Source of the DNA: Tissierellia bacterium | Lineage (GTDB): Bacteria > Bacillota > Clostridia > Tissierellales > Sedimentibacteraceae | Direction: 5' to 3' | Length of the DNA: 45,312 bases | Assembly (NCBI GenBank): GCA_012520455.1 | Contig: JAAYOE010000109.1 | Span: 1-45,312 of the forward strand | Shown here: piece by piece, positions 1 through 8,001 of the stretch | Position numbering within the stretch: the first letter of the stretch is position 1 | How the letters are laid out: the number at the start of each line of letters is the position of its first letter | Made by a program: the position numbers and the translations under genes | The notes under the pieces: model-generated | Told to the model about the DNA's origin: nothing | The model's database searches: none | The model's input: only the letters and a program-made list of their open reading frames with translations

Positions 1-134
1 GGACCAATCGGAGATAGCTGATACTGCAGCTTGGACATAGGCGGCGGTAAAGGCGAAAGATAAATTATGTCCTGCACTCGGAGAAAGTCTTTCGGAAATG
101 TTTTCGGACGTGGGTTCGACTCCCACCGCCTCCA
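1..134 (+). ncRNA. ssrA: tmRNA (ssrA), 3' portion only, truncated by the window start
   Basis: Ends in the tRNA-like 3' half GGACGTGGGTTCGACTCCCACCGCCTCCA (T-arm plus acceptor strand), preceded by pseudoknot-like sequence; smpB lies 5.6 kb downstream. CCA is not encoded after the discriminator A. Confidence 0.88.
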
Positions 135-139
135 TAAAA

Positions 140-225
140 ATATGCGGCTAAAGCCGCAATGAAGATGGAACAGTGAACAATGAACAAGATCAGTTAAAGT
201 ATGGCAGCTAAAGTTAGCCGCATAT
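140..225. repeat. 12-bp inverted repeat ATATGCGGCTAA / TTAGCCGCATAT enclosing about 62 nt
   Basis: 140-151 and 214-225 are exact reverse complements; the interior contains ACAGTGAACAATGAACAA. Confidence 0.6.
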
Positions 226-520
226 ATGTACTGTTCAATATTCATTGTTTTTTTATTGTGTTTTTTTATTGTTCAATATTTCTCATTGCTGAATATTTTT
301 CTTTTTATTTATACTAATTTATTATTGTAATTTCTGGAAATAAGCATACAATTATTACACGGCTATAAGGCATGTTGGTCAAATCTTTGAGTCTATAGTA
401 AATTATATTGCCGAAAGCGGCGAGGAGGAGCTTTTATCGTATCCGATACTTTTTGTATTAAAAAAGTCGAGCATTATTAAGTTATTTTTGGTATCATGGC
501 TTTATGAAGGAGGGAAAAGG

Positions 521-1387
521 ATGATAAAAGAATTAAATCGGGTCATGGACTATATCGAAGACCATATAAAGGATGATTTTTCTCTTGATAAAATTTTTGA
601 AAGTTCAGGAATTCCGGATTTCCATTTCAGGACTATATTTTTCCATCTATCGGGAATGACCCTGAATGAATATATAAAATATAGGAAGCTTTCCGAAGCA
701 AATAAGGATTTGTTGAAGGGAGAAATGGTGACGGATGTTGCTTTTAAATACGGCTACCAGTCCATTGACGGCTTCACTCGGGCCTTTAAAAAGTGGACCG
801 GTTTTTTACCCTCTGATGTGGCAAAAAAGGGAATAAGTAAGTCCTTTCCCAAACTTTCATTCATAATAACAATTAAAGGAGGAATTCCCATGGAATTTAG
901 AATCGAAGAAAAACCAAGATTTAATATTGTAGGTGTCAGCGGGCGTGTACCCATGCAATTTGAAGGAGTAAACAAGGAGATAGTAAAGCTTGCCATGAGC
1001 ATAACAGAAGACCAAAGGAAGGAAATGCATGCTCTTCAAAACATGGAACCCTATGAAATCGTCAATGCTTCTTATGATGCAGATGCTGATTTCATAAGAG
1101 AAGAGGGATATTTAACCCACATGATTGGTGTTTTGACCACTGAAAACAATGTGAGCGAGCATTTGGACAGAATAACTATTGATGCTTGCACCTGGGCAGT
1201 CTTTCCTAACGAAGGACCCTTTCCTGCAACCATGCAAAACACCATGGCTATGATATACTCGGAATGGCTTCCTTCCTCAGATTACGAACTGATTAAAGCT
1301 CCGACTTTTTCTTTCACTAAACATGATGAGGACAAAAAAGACTACGCTTACAGTGAAATCTGGATACCTGTGAAGAAGAAGCAATAA
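521..1387 (+). CDS. AraC-family regulator with C-terminal GyrI-like effector-binding domain
   Basis: N-terminal AraC HTH (MDYIEDHIKDDFSLDKIF..., GYQSIDGFTRAFKKWTGFLPSD) and C-terminal GyrI-like domain (FRIEEKPRFNIVGVSGRV...). ATG at 521 preceded by AAGGAGGG. Confidence 0.85.
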   Translation: MIKELNRVMDYIEDHIKDDFSLDKIFESSGIPDFHFRTIFFHLSGMTLNEYIKYRKLSEANKDLLKGEMVTDVAFKYGYQSIDGFTRAFKKWTGFLPSDVAKKGISKSFPKLSFIITIKGGIPMEFRIEEKPRFNIVGVSGRVPMQFEGVNKEIVKLAMSITEDQRKEMHALQNMEPYEIVNASYDADADFIREEGYLTHMIGVLTTENNVSEHLDRITIDACTWAVFPNEGPFPATMQNTMAMIYSEWLPSSDYELIKAPTFSFTKHDEDKKDYAYSEIWIPVKKKQ

Positions 1388-1466
1388 AAATATCGAGAAA
1401 AAGTCTCTATAGGTGATTTAAGTCATATAATCAGGGTATAAAAAGAAAAAATATAAGGAGGATTAT

Positions 1467-1787
1467 ATGAAAAAATTACTTATAATGAGCTTAGTATTAA
1501 TGCTTCTTCTTGTTGTGGGATGCAGTGCCGATAACAATGAAAGCACTGCACCCGAAAAAACATTTACTATAGATGAACTTGCAGCTTTTAACGGTAAAGA
1601 TGGGGCTCCTGCCTACATAGCAGTCGACGGAATAGTATATGACGTGACCAATGTTTCTTATTGGAGAAACGGAATGCACAACGGATTTGAAGCAGGCCGG
1701 GATTTGACTGAGGAAATAAAAACCATATCACCCCACGGCGTATCCAAGATGAAAGGCATTCCTGTCATAGGAAAATTGTCTCAATAG
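1467..1787 (+). CDS. Lipoprotein with cytochrome b5-like heme-binding domain
   Basis: Signal plus lipobox (LLVVGC), then FTIDELAAFNGKDGAPAYIAVDGIVYDVTNVSYWRNGMHNGFEAGRDLTEEI...SPHG with two candidate heme-ligand His. Confidence 0.8.
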   Translation: MKKLLIMSLVLMLLLVVGCSADNNESTAPEKTFTIDELAAFNGKDGAPAYIAVDGIVYDVTNVSYWRNGMHNGFEAGRDLTEEIKTISPHGVSKMKGIPVIGKLSQ

Positions 1788-1796
1788 GTGGCTGCC

Positions 1797-2168
1797 ATGG
1801 TAATTATATTGGGATTTATTAATGCCCTGTTATTGACCCTTCTCTTGTCTCCATTTTTGCTGAGGAAAATCAATAAGCTTATTTTTCAGAACAAAAACAA
1901 GGCTCTAAAAAAGTCTGCTGCCTTACTTTCTAAGATGCATATGTACTTTGCATATATTCTTTTGGCAACAGCTCTTACCCATGGTTACATGGCACTTGGA
2001 ACAATAAGGCTCCATTCAGGCTATCTTCTGTGGCTCTTGGTTTTAGTCCAGGTTATTTGGGGAAATTTGTTTAAGAAAATGAAGAAACCCTATATGCTGA
2101 AGGTCCACAGGGCTATAGGTTTATCTTCGGTGCTTTTGCTCATATTCCACCTGCTCCAGGTAAATTAA
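1797..2168 (+). CDS. Predicted four-TM membrane protein with conserved-looking His residues (cytochrome b561/ferric-reductase-like)
   Basis: Four hydrophobic helices; His in SKMHMYFAYILLATALTHGYM, RLHSGYLLW and KVHRAIGLSSVLLLIFH. GTG at 1788 is an alternative start. Starts about 10 nt after the cyt b5-like lipoprotein. Confidence 0.55.
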   Translation: MVIILGFINALLLTLLLSPFLLRKINKLIFQNKNKALKKSAALLSKMHMYFAYILLATALTHGYMALGTIRLHSGYLLWLLVLVQVIWGNLFKKMKKPYMLKVHRAIGLSSVLLLIFHLLQVN

Positions 2169-2175
2169 AAAACGG

Positions 2176-2205
2176 AATACTCTTCAATCTGAGGAGTATT
2201 TTTTT
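2176..2205 (+). terminator. Rho-independent terminator
   Basis: AATACTCTTC-AATCT-GAGGAGTATT followed by TTTTT. Confidence 0.8.
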
Positions 2206-2267
2206 ATGGCGGATACCAATAAAACATGTTATACTTTGAATTAAAGATTGGTTATTGAGGAGTTTCG

Positions 2268-3140
2268 ATGAATAATTTTAAGAAAATTTTATATGATACT
2301 TTATACTTGTCTGTTGGCTGTTTCATTACAGCTTTTTCGGTCAATTACATACTTAAGCCTAACGGCCTTATTACCAGCGGCATTACCGGATTAGCCATTA
2401 TATTGGAAAAATATTTATTGATAGACTATTATTTCATTTATTATATAGCTACCTTTATCATTTTAACAGCTGCATTGGTTTTGATGGGCAAAAGGGAAAT
2501 AATGAAAATTGTTTTTCTTTCTGTTCTCTACCCTACGGTATTGATGCTGATGCAGGGTATTGAATTTAAGTTTGTTGAAAATGACCTCTTGCTGGCTTCA
2601 ATTTACTTTTCCCTCTTTTACGGCTTAGGGGTGGGAATGATTCTTCGAAAGGGCTTTTCCTTCGGCGGGACCGATACTATTGCCAGGATCCTTAACAAGA
2701 AGCTCTTTCCCTCGATCAACGTAAGCTATTTGATGATGATTTTGGATGGGTTCATCATTATAACGGCAGCCTTTGTTTTTGGAAGAAACATTGCACTTTA
2801 TTCAATCATCAGCCAATTCATATTAACCAAGGTTTGCGATTATATAATGTTTGGTTTTGGCACCAAACTCTACAAGCTTGAAATAATCGGCAGCCAATAT
2901 GAAGAAATCAGCAATTACATCATGCATGAGCTGGGAAGAGGGGTAAGTCTTTTTAAGATAAAAGGGTGTTATACAAGGGAAGAAAAAATTCAAATAGAAT
3001 CAATATGCTCACCCAGCGAAGCGGTGATGGTTCAAAAGCTTATAAAGAAAATCGAGCCGGGAGCATTTGTGAAGGTACTGCCCGTTGTAAACGTATGGGG
3101 AAGGGGCAGGCGGTTTATAGATATTAACGCTGAAGATTAA
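2268..3140 (+). CDS. YitT family membrane protein
   Basis: Multi-TM N-terminus (ITAFSVNYILKPNGLITSGITGLAIIL) and C-terminal DUF2179-like domain (CSPSEAVMVQKLIKKIEPGAFVKVLPV). Confidence 0.88.
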   Translation: MNNFKKILYDTLYLSVGCFITAFSVNYILKPNGLITSGITGLAIILEKYLLIDYYFIYYIATFIILTAALVLMGKREIMKIVFLSVLYPTVLMLMQGIEFKFVENDLLLASIYFSLFYGLGVGMILRKGFSFGGTDTIARILNKKLFPSINVSYLMMILDGFIIITAAFVFGRNIALYSIISQFILTKVCDYIMFGFGTKLYKLEIIGSQYEEISNYIMHELGRGVSLFKIKGCYTREEKIQIESICSPSEAVMVQKLIKKIEPGAFVKVLPVVNVWGRGRRFIDINAED

Positions 3141-3156
3141 TACAGTTGGAGGATTT

Positions 3157-4122
3157 ATGAAATATACAGACCAAAAATCCGGTTACGTAATCATCCTAGG
3201 CGGCGTAAACGTGGATATTCAGGGATTTCCCAATGAGAGGCTGATTCCTGAGGATTCAAATATCGGAAGAGTGAAAATATCCATGGGCGGGGTAGGCAGA
3301 AACATAGGCGAGAACCTTATTAGGTTAGGTGTAAACACAAAGCTTATAAGCGTAGTGGGGGATGATATTTACAGCAAAAAAATTTTAACGGATTCTGCCG
3401 GGTCAGGCCTGGACATGAATGACACCATGGTTGTAAAGGGTGAAAAAGCCTCAATTTACTTAGCCGTACTGGATGAAAACAAGGACATGTACATAGCAAT
3501 TAACAGCATGGATATACTTGAAAAAATGACTCTAAATTTCATTAAAGAAAAAAAGAGCCTTATTGATGAGTCTTTGCTTCTGGTTCTGGATACCAATATA
3601 CCTGCGGATGTTATCGAATATCTCTTAGTGGAATTTGAGGATAAAGATATTTTTTTAGATACGGTTTCAGTATCTAAAGCAAAAAAGGCAAAAAACCTTA
3701 TAGGAAATATTCATACCTTGAAAACCAACAGGTTGGAAGTGGAAGCCATAACGGGAATCCAGGCCAAGGATGAGAAAAGCCTGGCATTAAACTGTCAATA
3801 CCTCTTGGATAGGGGAGTCAAGAGGGTTTTTATCACCTTAGGAAAAGATGGTGTCTTTTATTCAAACAATGATACCATGAAAATAATAGGGGCTGATGGT
3901 TTAAAACCGGTCAATGCGACGGGAGCCGGAGATGCCTTCATGGCAGCCCTGGTATACTGTCACCTGATGAATACCGGCATAGATGAAGCAGCAAGGCTTG
4001 CAACTGCTGCGTCAGCAATAGCAATTTCCCATGAAAATACCATAAATCCTAATATGTCAAAAGAACTTATAAATTTAAAGGTGAAGGAGTTAAACTATCA
4101 TGAAAGAGTATTTAAATATTAA
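3157..4122 (+). CDS. psuK: PfkB-family sugar kinase, probable pseudouridine kinase
   Basis: PfkB motifs (GGVGRNIGENLIRLG, VNATGAGDAFMAAL); overlaps psuG by 23 nt. Confidence 0.83.
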   Translation: MKYTDQKSGYVIILGGVNVDIQGFPNERLIPEDSNIGRVKISMGGVGRNIGENLIRLGVNTKLISVVGDDIYSKKILTDSAGSGLDMNDTMVVKGEKASIYLAVLDENKDMYIAINSMDILEKMTLNFIKEKKSLIDESLLLVLDTNIPADVIEYLLVEFEDKDIFLDTVSVSKAKKAKNLIGNIHTLKTNRLEVEAITGIQAKDEKSLALNCQYLLDRGVKRVFITLGKDGVFYSNNDTMKIIGADGLKPVNATGAGDAFMAALVYCHLMNTGIDEAARLATAASAIAISHENTINPNMSKELINLKVKELNYHERVFKY

Positions 4123-5014
4123 TCCGGAAGTAAATGATGCTTTAAAGGAAGGCAAACCTGTAGTTGCCTTGGAATCAACGATTATATCCCACGGCATGCC
4201 CTACCCCAAGAACGTTGAAACAGCCTTGAATGTTGAAAAAATTATCCGGGATAGGGGGGCTGTTCCTGCAACAATAGCAATTTTGAAGGGAGTATTAAAG
4301 GTCGGCCTCACTGAGGAAGAAATTGAGTATTTGGGCAAGGCAAAAGATGTTATAAAAACATCCCGAAGAGACATTCCTTTTATAGTATCAAAAAAATTAG
4401 ACGGGGCAACGACGGTTGCTTCTACCATGCTAATAGCATCCCTTGCAGGAATCAAAGTTTTTGCCACAGGGGGTATAGGAGGGGTCCACAGGGGGGCAAG
4501 TGAAAGCTTTGATATATCTGCAGACTTGGAGGAATTGTCCAAAACCGATGTAGCTGTTGTCTGTGCAGGAGCAAAGTCAATTTTAGACATAGGTTTAACC
4601 TTGGAATACCTTGAAACCCACGGGGTACCGGTGGTGGGCTATAAAACCGGGGAAATGCCTGCTTTCTATACAAGGAAGAGCGGCTACAAGGTAGATTACA
4701 GGGTTGACAGCCCTGAAGAAATAGCATTGGCATTAAAAGCTAAATGGGATTTGGGCCTAAAGGGAGGCATGGTTATAGCAAACCCCATAGAAGAGAAGTA
4801 TCAAATGGATTATGACACTATAAACAAAGCAATAGATAATGCAGTTAAGGAAGCTGAGGAAAAAGGGATAAAGGGAAAGGAATCCACTCCATTTTTGCTG
4901 GCTAAGGTTAAGGAAATCACCGGCGGAGACAGCCTTGAAGCCAATATTATGCTTGTCTATAACAATGCAGCCTTAGGTGCGGAAATCGCTCTTGCACTTC
5001 AAAAAATATCCTAA
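4100..5014 (+). CDS. psuG: Pseudouridine-5'-phosphate glycosidase
   Basis: VVALESTIISHGMPYPKNVETA, FATGGIGGVHRGASESFDISADL, LEANIMLVYNNAALGAEIA are characteristic of PsuG. Confidence 0.95.
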   Translation: MKEYLNINPEVNDALKEGKPVVALESTIISHGMPYPKNVETALNVEKIIRDRGAVPATIAILKGVLKVGLTEEEIEYLGKAKDVIKTSRRDIPFIVSKKLDGATTVASTMLIASLAGIKVFATGGIGGVHRGASESFDISADLEELSKTDVAVVCAGAKSILDIGLTLEYLETHGVPVVGYKTGEMPAFYTRKSGYKVDYRVDSPEEIALALKAKWDLGLKGGMVIANPIEEKYQMDYDTINKAIDNAVKEAEEKGIKGKESTPFLLAKVKEITGGDSLEANIMLVYNNAALGAEIALALQKIS

Positions 5015-5077
5015 AAATTATTTTATTTATTGTTTCTTTATGGTATACTTGCTTTGGTTAGAATACAAGGAGATATT

Positions 5078-5776
5078 ATGGGTAAGGATGTAATTGTTGC
5101 GTGTGATTTCAGCAATAAAGAAGAAGTTATCGGTTTTCTTTCGAAATTTAAGGAAGAAAAACCATTTGTAAAAATAGGCATGGAATTATTTTACGGAGAA
5201 GGTCCTGAAATAGTAAAAATAATAAGTTCCATGGGACATAAAATATTTCTGGACCTTAAGCTGCACGATATTCCCAATACTGTCTATAAGGCCATGAGGG
5301 TTTTGTCGGCCTGGCCTATAGATATGGTGAACGTTCATGCGGCAGGAACCCTTCCAATGATGGAAGCCGCCTTGCAAGGATTGACCCGCCATGACGGCAC
5401 AAGGCCTTTATTGGTTGCCGTGACCCAGCTTACTTCCACGGACCGGGAGAGAATGAAAAGTGATATCCTGATTGACAGACCTATGGAAGAAGTGGTAATC
5501 CACTATGCAAGATGTGCAAAAAAGGCTGGCCTGGACGGGGTTGTCTGCTCACCCCTTGAAGCGGGAATGGTTCACGATGCATGCGGTAAAGAGTTTTTAA
5601 CCGTAACCCCAGGAGTAAGATTTGCGGAAAATGATGCAGGAGACCAGAAGAGGGTTACAAGTCCTGCAATGGCAAGGGTTTTAGGTTCGGATTACATAGT
5701 TGTGGGCAGGCCGGTTACATTGGCAGAGGACCCTCTTGAAGCATACAGAAGGTGCATAAGAGAGTTTATCGGATAG
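5078..5776 (+). CDS. pyrF: Orotidine 5'-phosphate decarboxylase
   Basis: [46 protein letters not shown] 5078 with AAGGAG upstream. Confidence 0.95.
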   Translation: MGKDVIVACDFSNKEEVIGFLSKFKEEKPFVKIGMELFYGEGPEIVKIISSMGHKIFLDLKLHDIPNTVYKAMRVLSAWPIDMVNVHAAGTLPMMEAALQGLTRHDGTRPLLVAVTQLTSTDRERMKSDILIDRPMEEVVIHYARCAKKAGLDGVVCSPLEAGMVHDACGKEFLTVTPGVRFAENDAGDQKRVTSPAMARVLGSDYIVVGRPVTLAEDPLEAYRRCIREFIG

Positions 5777-5784
5777 GTGGTAGA

Positions 5785-6234
5785 ATGGCTGAAAAAATAA
5801 TTGCAAAAAACAAACAGGCATATCACGAATACTTCATAGAAGAAAAATATGAAGCAGGCTTGGTCCTTGCAGGAACAGAAGTTAAATCCATAAGGCAGGG
5901 CAAGGTCAATTTGAAGGACAGCTATGTAAGCATTAAGGACGGCGAAGCCTTTGTTTACAATATGCACATAAGTCCCTACGAAAAAGGGAACATATATAAT
6001 TTAGACCCCTTAAGACCAAGAAAGCTTCTATTGAACAAAAGAGAAATAAGAAAGCTTGCGGGGCTTGCCACCTTAAAAGGCTATTCCCTCATACCCTTAA
6101 GCTTATATTTGAAAAATGGTCTTGTTAAGATGGAGCTTTCCGTAGCAAAGGGCAAGAAGCTCTACGATAAGCGTCAGGATATGGCAAAAAAAGATGCCCA
6201 AAGAAGGATGCAGAGACAAGACGATTACAGATAA
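5785..6234 (+). CDS. smpB: SsrA-binding protein
   Basis: [43 protein letters not shown]-terminal [23 protein letters not shown]. Confidence 0.97.
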   Translation: MAEKIIAKNKQAYHEYFIEEKYEAGLVLAGTEVKSIRQGKVNLKDSYVSIKDGEAFVYNMHISPYEKGNIYNLDPLRPRKLLLNKREIRKLAGLATLKGYSLIPLSLYLKNGLVKMELSVAKGKKLYDKRQDMAKKDAQRRMQRQDDYR

Positions 6235-6259
6235 ATTTTAATTATGGATGGGAGAAAAA

Positions 6260-6952
6260 ATGAAAACACTTTATGAAGGAAAAACAAAGACAGTATTAAA
6301 AAACGAAGATGACGGCTCCGTCTACATTTTGTTTAAGGATGATGCAACGGGAGAAAACGGAGTTTTTGACCCGGGCTCCAATACTGTGGGCGGAAGCGTG
6401 GAAGGCAAGGGTAAAACCGGCCTGATAATCTCCGGGTATTTTTTCGAACTCATGGAGAAAAACGGTATACCAACCCATTATTTAGGTGCCGACATCGAAA
6501 GAAGGCTCATGAAGGTCAGAAGTCTTACCGTACCTAAATTAGAATTTGTTCTCCGCTATTTCACTGCAGGCAGCATGTGCAGGAGGTTTGGGCTGGAAGA
6601 AGGAATCCCCTTTGACCCCCCTTACAGTGAGGTTACCCTTAAGGATGATGAACAGGGAGACCCCTTGATAAGCGAAAGGCTGTGTATCATGAAAGGCCTT
6701 TTAAAAGAAGGCCAGTATGATGAAGCCTTAAGAATTACGGAAAAGGTTGGAAGGGTCCTTAAGGAAGAATTGGCAAAAATGGACCTGACCCTGATTGATT
6801 TCAAAATAGAAATAGGCTATGATGACCAGGGTAAAATTTATGTTGCAGATGAAATTACACCCGATATATGGCGTGTGCGGGACAAGGACGGGAAAATTCC
6901 CGACCAGATTGAATGCGGTAAAATGATTTTGGAAAAAATCAAGAAGGCATAA
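6260..6952 (+). CDS. purC: SAICAR synthetase
   Basis: LYEGKTKTV...DDATG...LADEITPDIWRVRD-like motifs. Confidence 0.95.
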   Translation: MKTLYEGKTKTVLKNEDDGSVYILFKDDATGENGVFDPGSNTVGGSVEGKGKTGLIISGYFFELMEKNGIPTHYLGADIERRLMKVRSLTVPKLEFVLRYFTAGSMCRRFGLEEGIPFDPPYSEVTLKDDEQGDPLISERLCIMKGLLKEGQYDEALRITEKVGRVLKEELAKMDLTLIDFKIEIGYDDQGKIYVADEITPDIWRVRDKDGKIPDQIECGKMILEKIKKA

Positions 6953-6960
6953 AATAAGCC

Positions 6961-7020
6961 GTGACAAATCTTAAATGAAGTGAACCCGCTTTATTGTGAA
7001 GCGGGTTTGTGATGTGTCAC
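6961..7020. repeat. 60-nt nested inverted repeat after purC
   Basis: GTGACA (6961-6966) pairs with TGTCAC (7015-7020); inner AACCCGCTT / AAGCGGGTT. No poly-T tail. Confidence 0.65.
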
Positions 7021-7072
7021 AGACTATTAAAATTATAATTTTATAATATTTGTAGAAAAATTCGTTTTCATC

Positions 7073-7101
7073 TTTACATACCTAATTAAGTGTTGTATAA
7101 T
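7073..7101 (+). promoter_or_regulatory. Sigma-A type promoter for the FMN-binding protein gene
   Basis: TTTACA - 17 nt - TATAAT. Confidence 0.7.
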
Positions 7102-7157
7102 CTTCAATGTTATAAAAAAATAATTCTCTATCTGGCTTAGAATAATAGGAGGAAATA

Positions 7158-7784
7158 ATGAAAAAGGTATTAGCAATTATAATTATATTCGCATTGTCTT
7201 TTGGCTTCTTAGCATTTGTTGATAATATGGGGGGTACGGGAACTGCATCAGCAGATGCGGAAGAAACACTGACGGGTACGGCAAAAGGTTTCGGCGGAGA
7301 TATTAACGTTACCTTAGTCGTAAAGGGTGACGATATTATTTCGGTAGAAGCAGTTGGTGATGGTGAGACACCGGGCATAGGGTCTTTAGCAATAGATGAA
7401 CTTCCTGCCTTGATAGCAGAAGCTGATTCAGCGGACGTTGAAGGAATTTCAGGTGCTACATTCACAAGTGACGGAATAAAGGCAGCAGTGAAAAATGCCT
7501 TGGAAACAAAAGCAAGTTCCGGAAGTGAACCTGTAACACTTACGGGAACCGCAGAAGGATTTGGCGGAGAGATTTCGGTAACGGTAGTTATAAGCGGGGA
7601 TGACATTGTATCTGTAGAAGCAGCAGGTGATGGTGAAACACCGGGTATAGGGTCTATAGCAATAGATGAACTTCCTGCCAAGATAGCGGAAGCAGATTCC
7701 GTAGAAGTTGACGGGGTTTCAGGTGCTACATTCACAAGTGACGGAATAAAGGCAGCAGTGAAAAATGCTTTAGAGAGCAAATAA
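7158..7784 (+). CDS. Exported protein with two tandem FMN-binding domains
   Basis: N-terminal signal/TM segment; two copies, exactly 90 aa apart, of (E/D)G(I/V)SGATFTSDGIKAAVKNALE, resembling the flavinylation motif of FMN_bind domains (NqrC/RnfG type). Confidence 0.85.
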   Translation: MKKVLAIIIIFALSFGFLAFVDNMGGTGTASADAEETLTGTAKGFGGDINVTLVVKGDDIISVEAVGDGETPGIGSLAIDELPALIAEADSADVEGISGATFTSDGIKAAVKNALETKASSGSEPVTLTGTAEGFGGEISVTVVISGDDIVSVEAAGDGETPGIGSIAIDELPAKIAEADSVEVDGVSGATFTSDGIKAAVKNALESK

Positions 7785-7820
7785 GTAATAACAAATAATA
7801 AATAGCGAAGTGAAAATAGG

Positions 7821-7845
7821 GCTATACCGGCAGGTATAGCTTTTT
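7821..7845 (+). terminator. Rho-independent terminator
   Basis: GCTATACC-GGCA-GGTATAGC followed by TTTTT. Confidence 0.8.
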
Positions 7846-8001
7846 ATCGCTTAGCCTTTGCTATATTTGTGAAAATTATTAAATATTGTCAAACAATAGT
7901 ATTGGTCCGGTGTTTTTATTATGTCTGCATGGATAAGCTATTGACAAATAAAAAATTGTATTATAAGGTGAATGTTAAACGGATATATTTGTGGAGGAAA
8001 G

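Noticed and set aside
4201-4590. 129-aa minus-strand ORF inside psuG
   Set aside because: Antisense to a strongly conserved enzyme gene.
7082-7780. 232-aa minus-strand ORF with internal repeats
   Set aside because: Mirror of the duplicated FMN-binding CDS; Ser/Pro/Ala-rich, and the + strand has signal peptide, SD and promoter.
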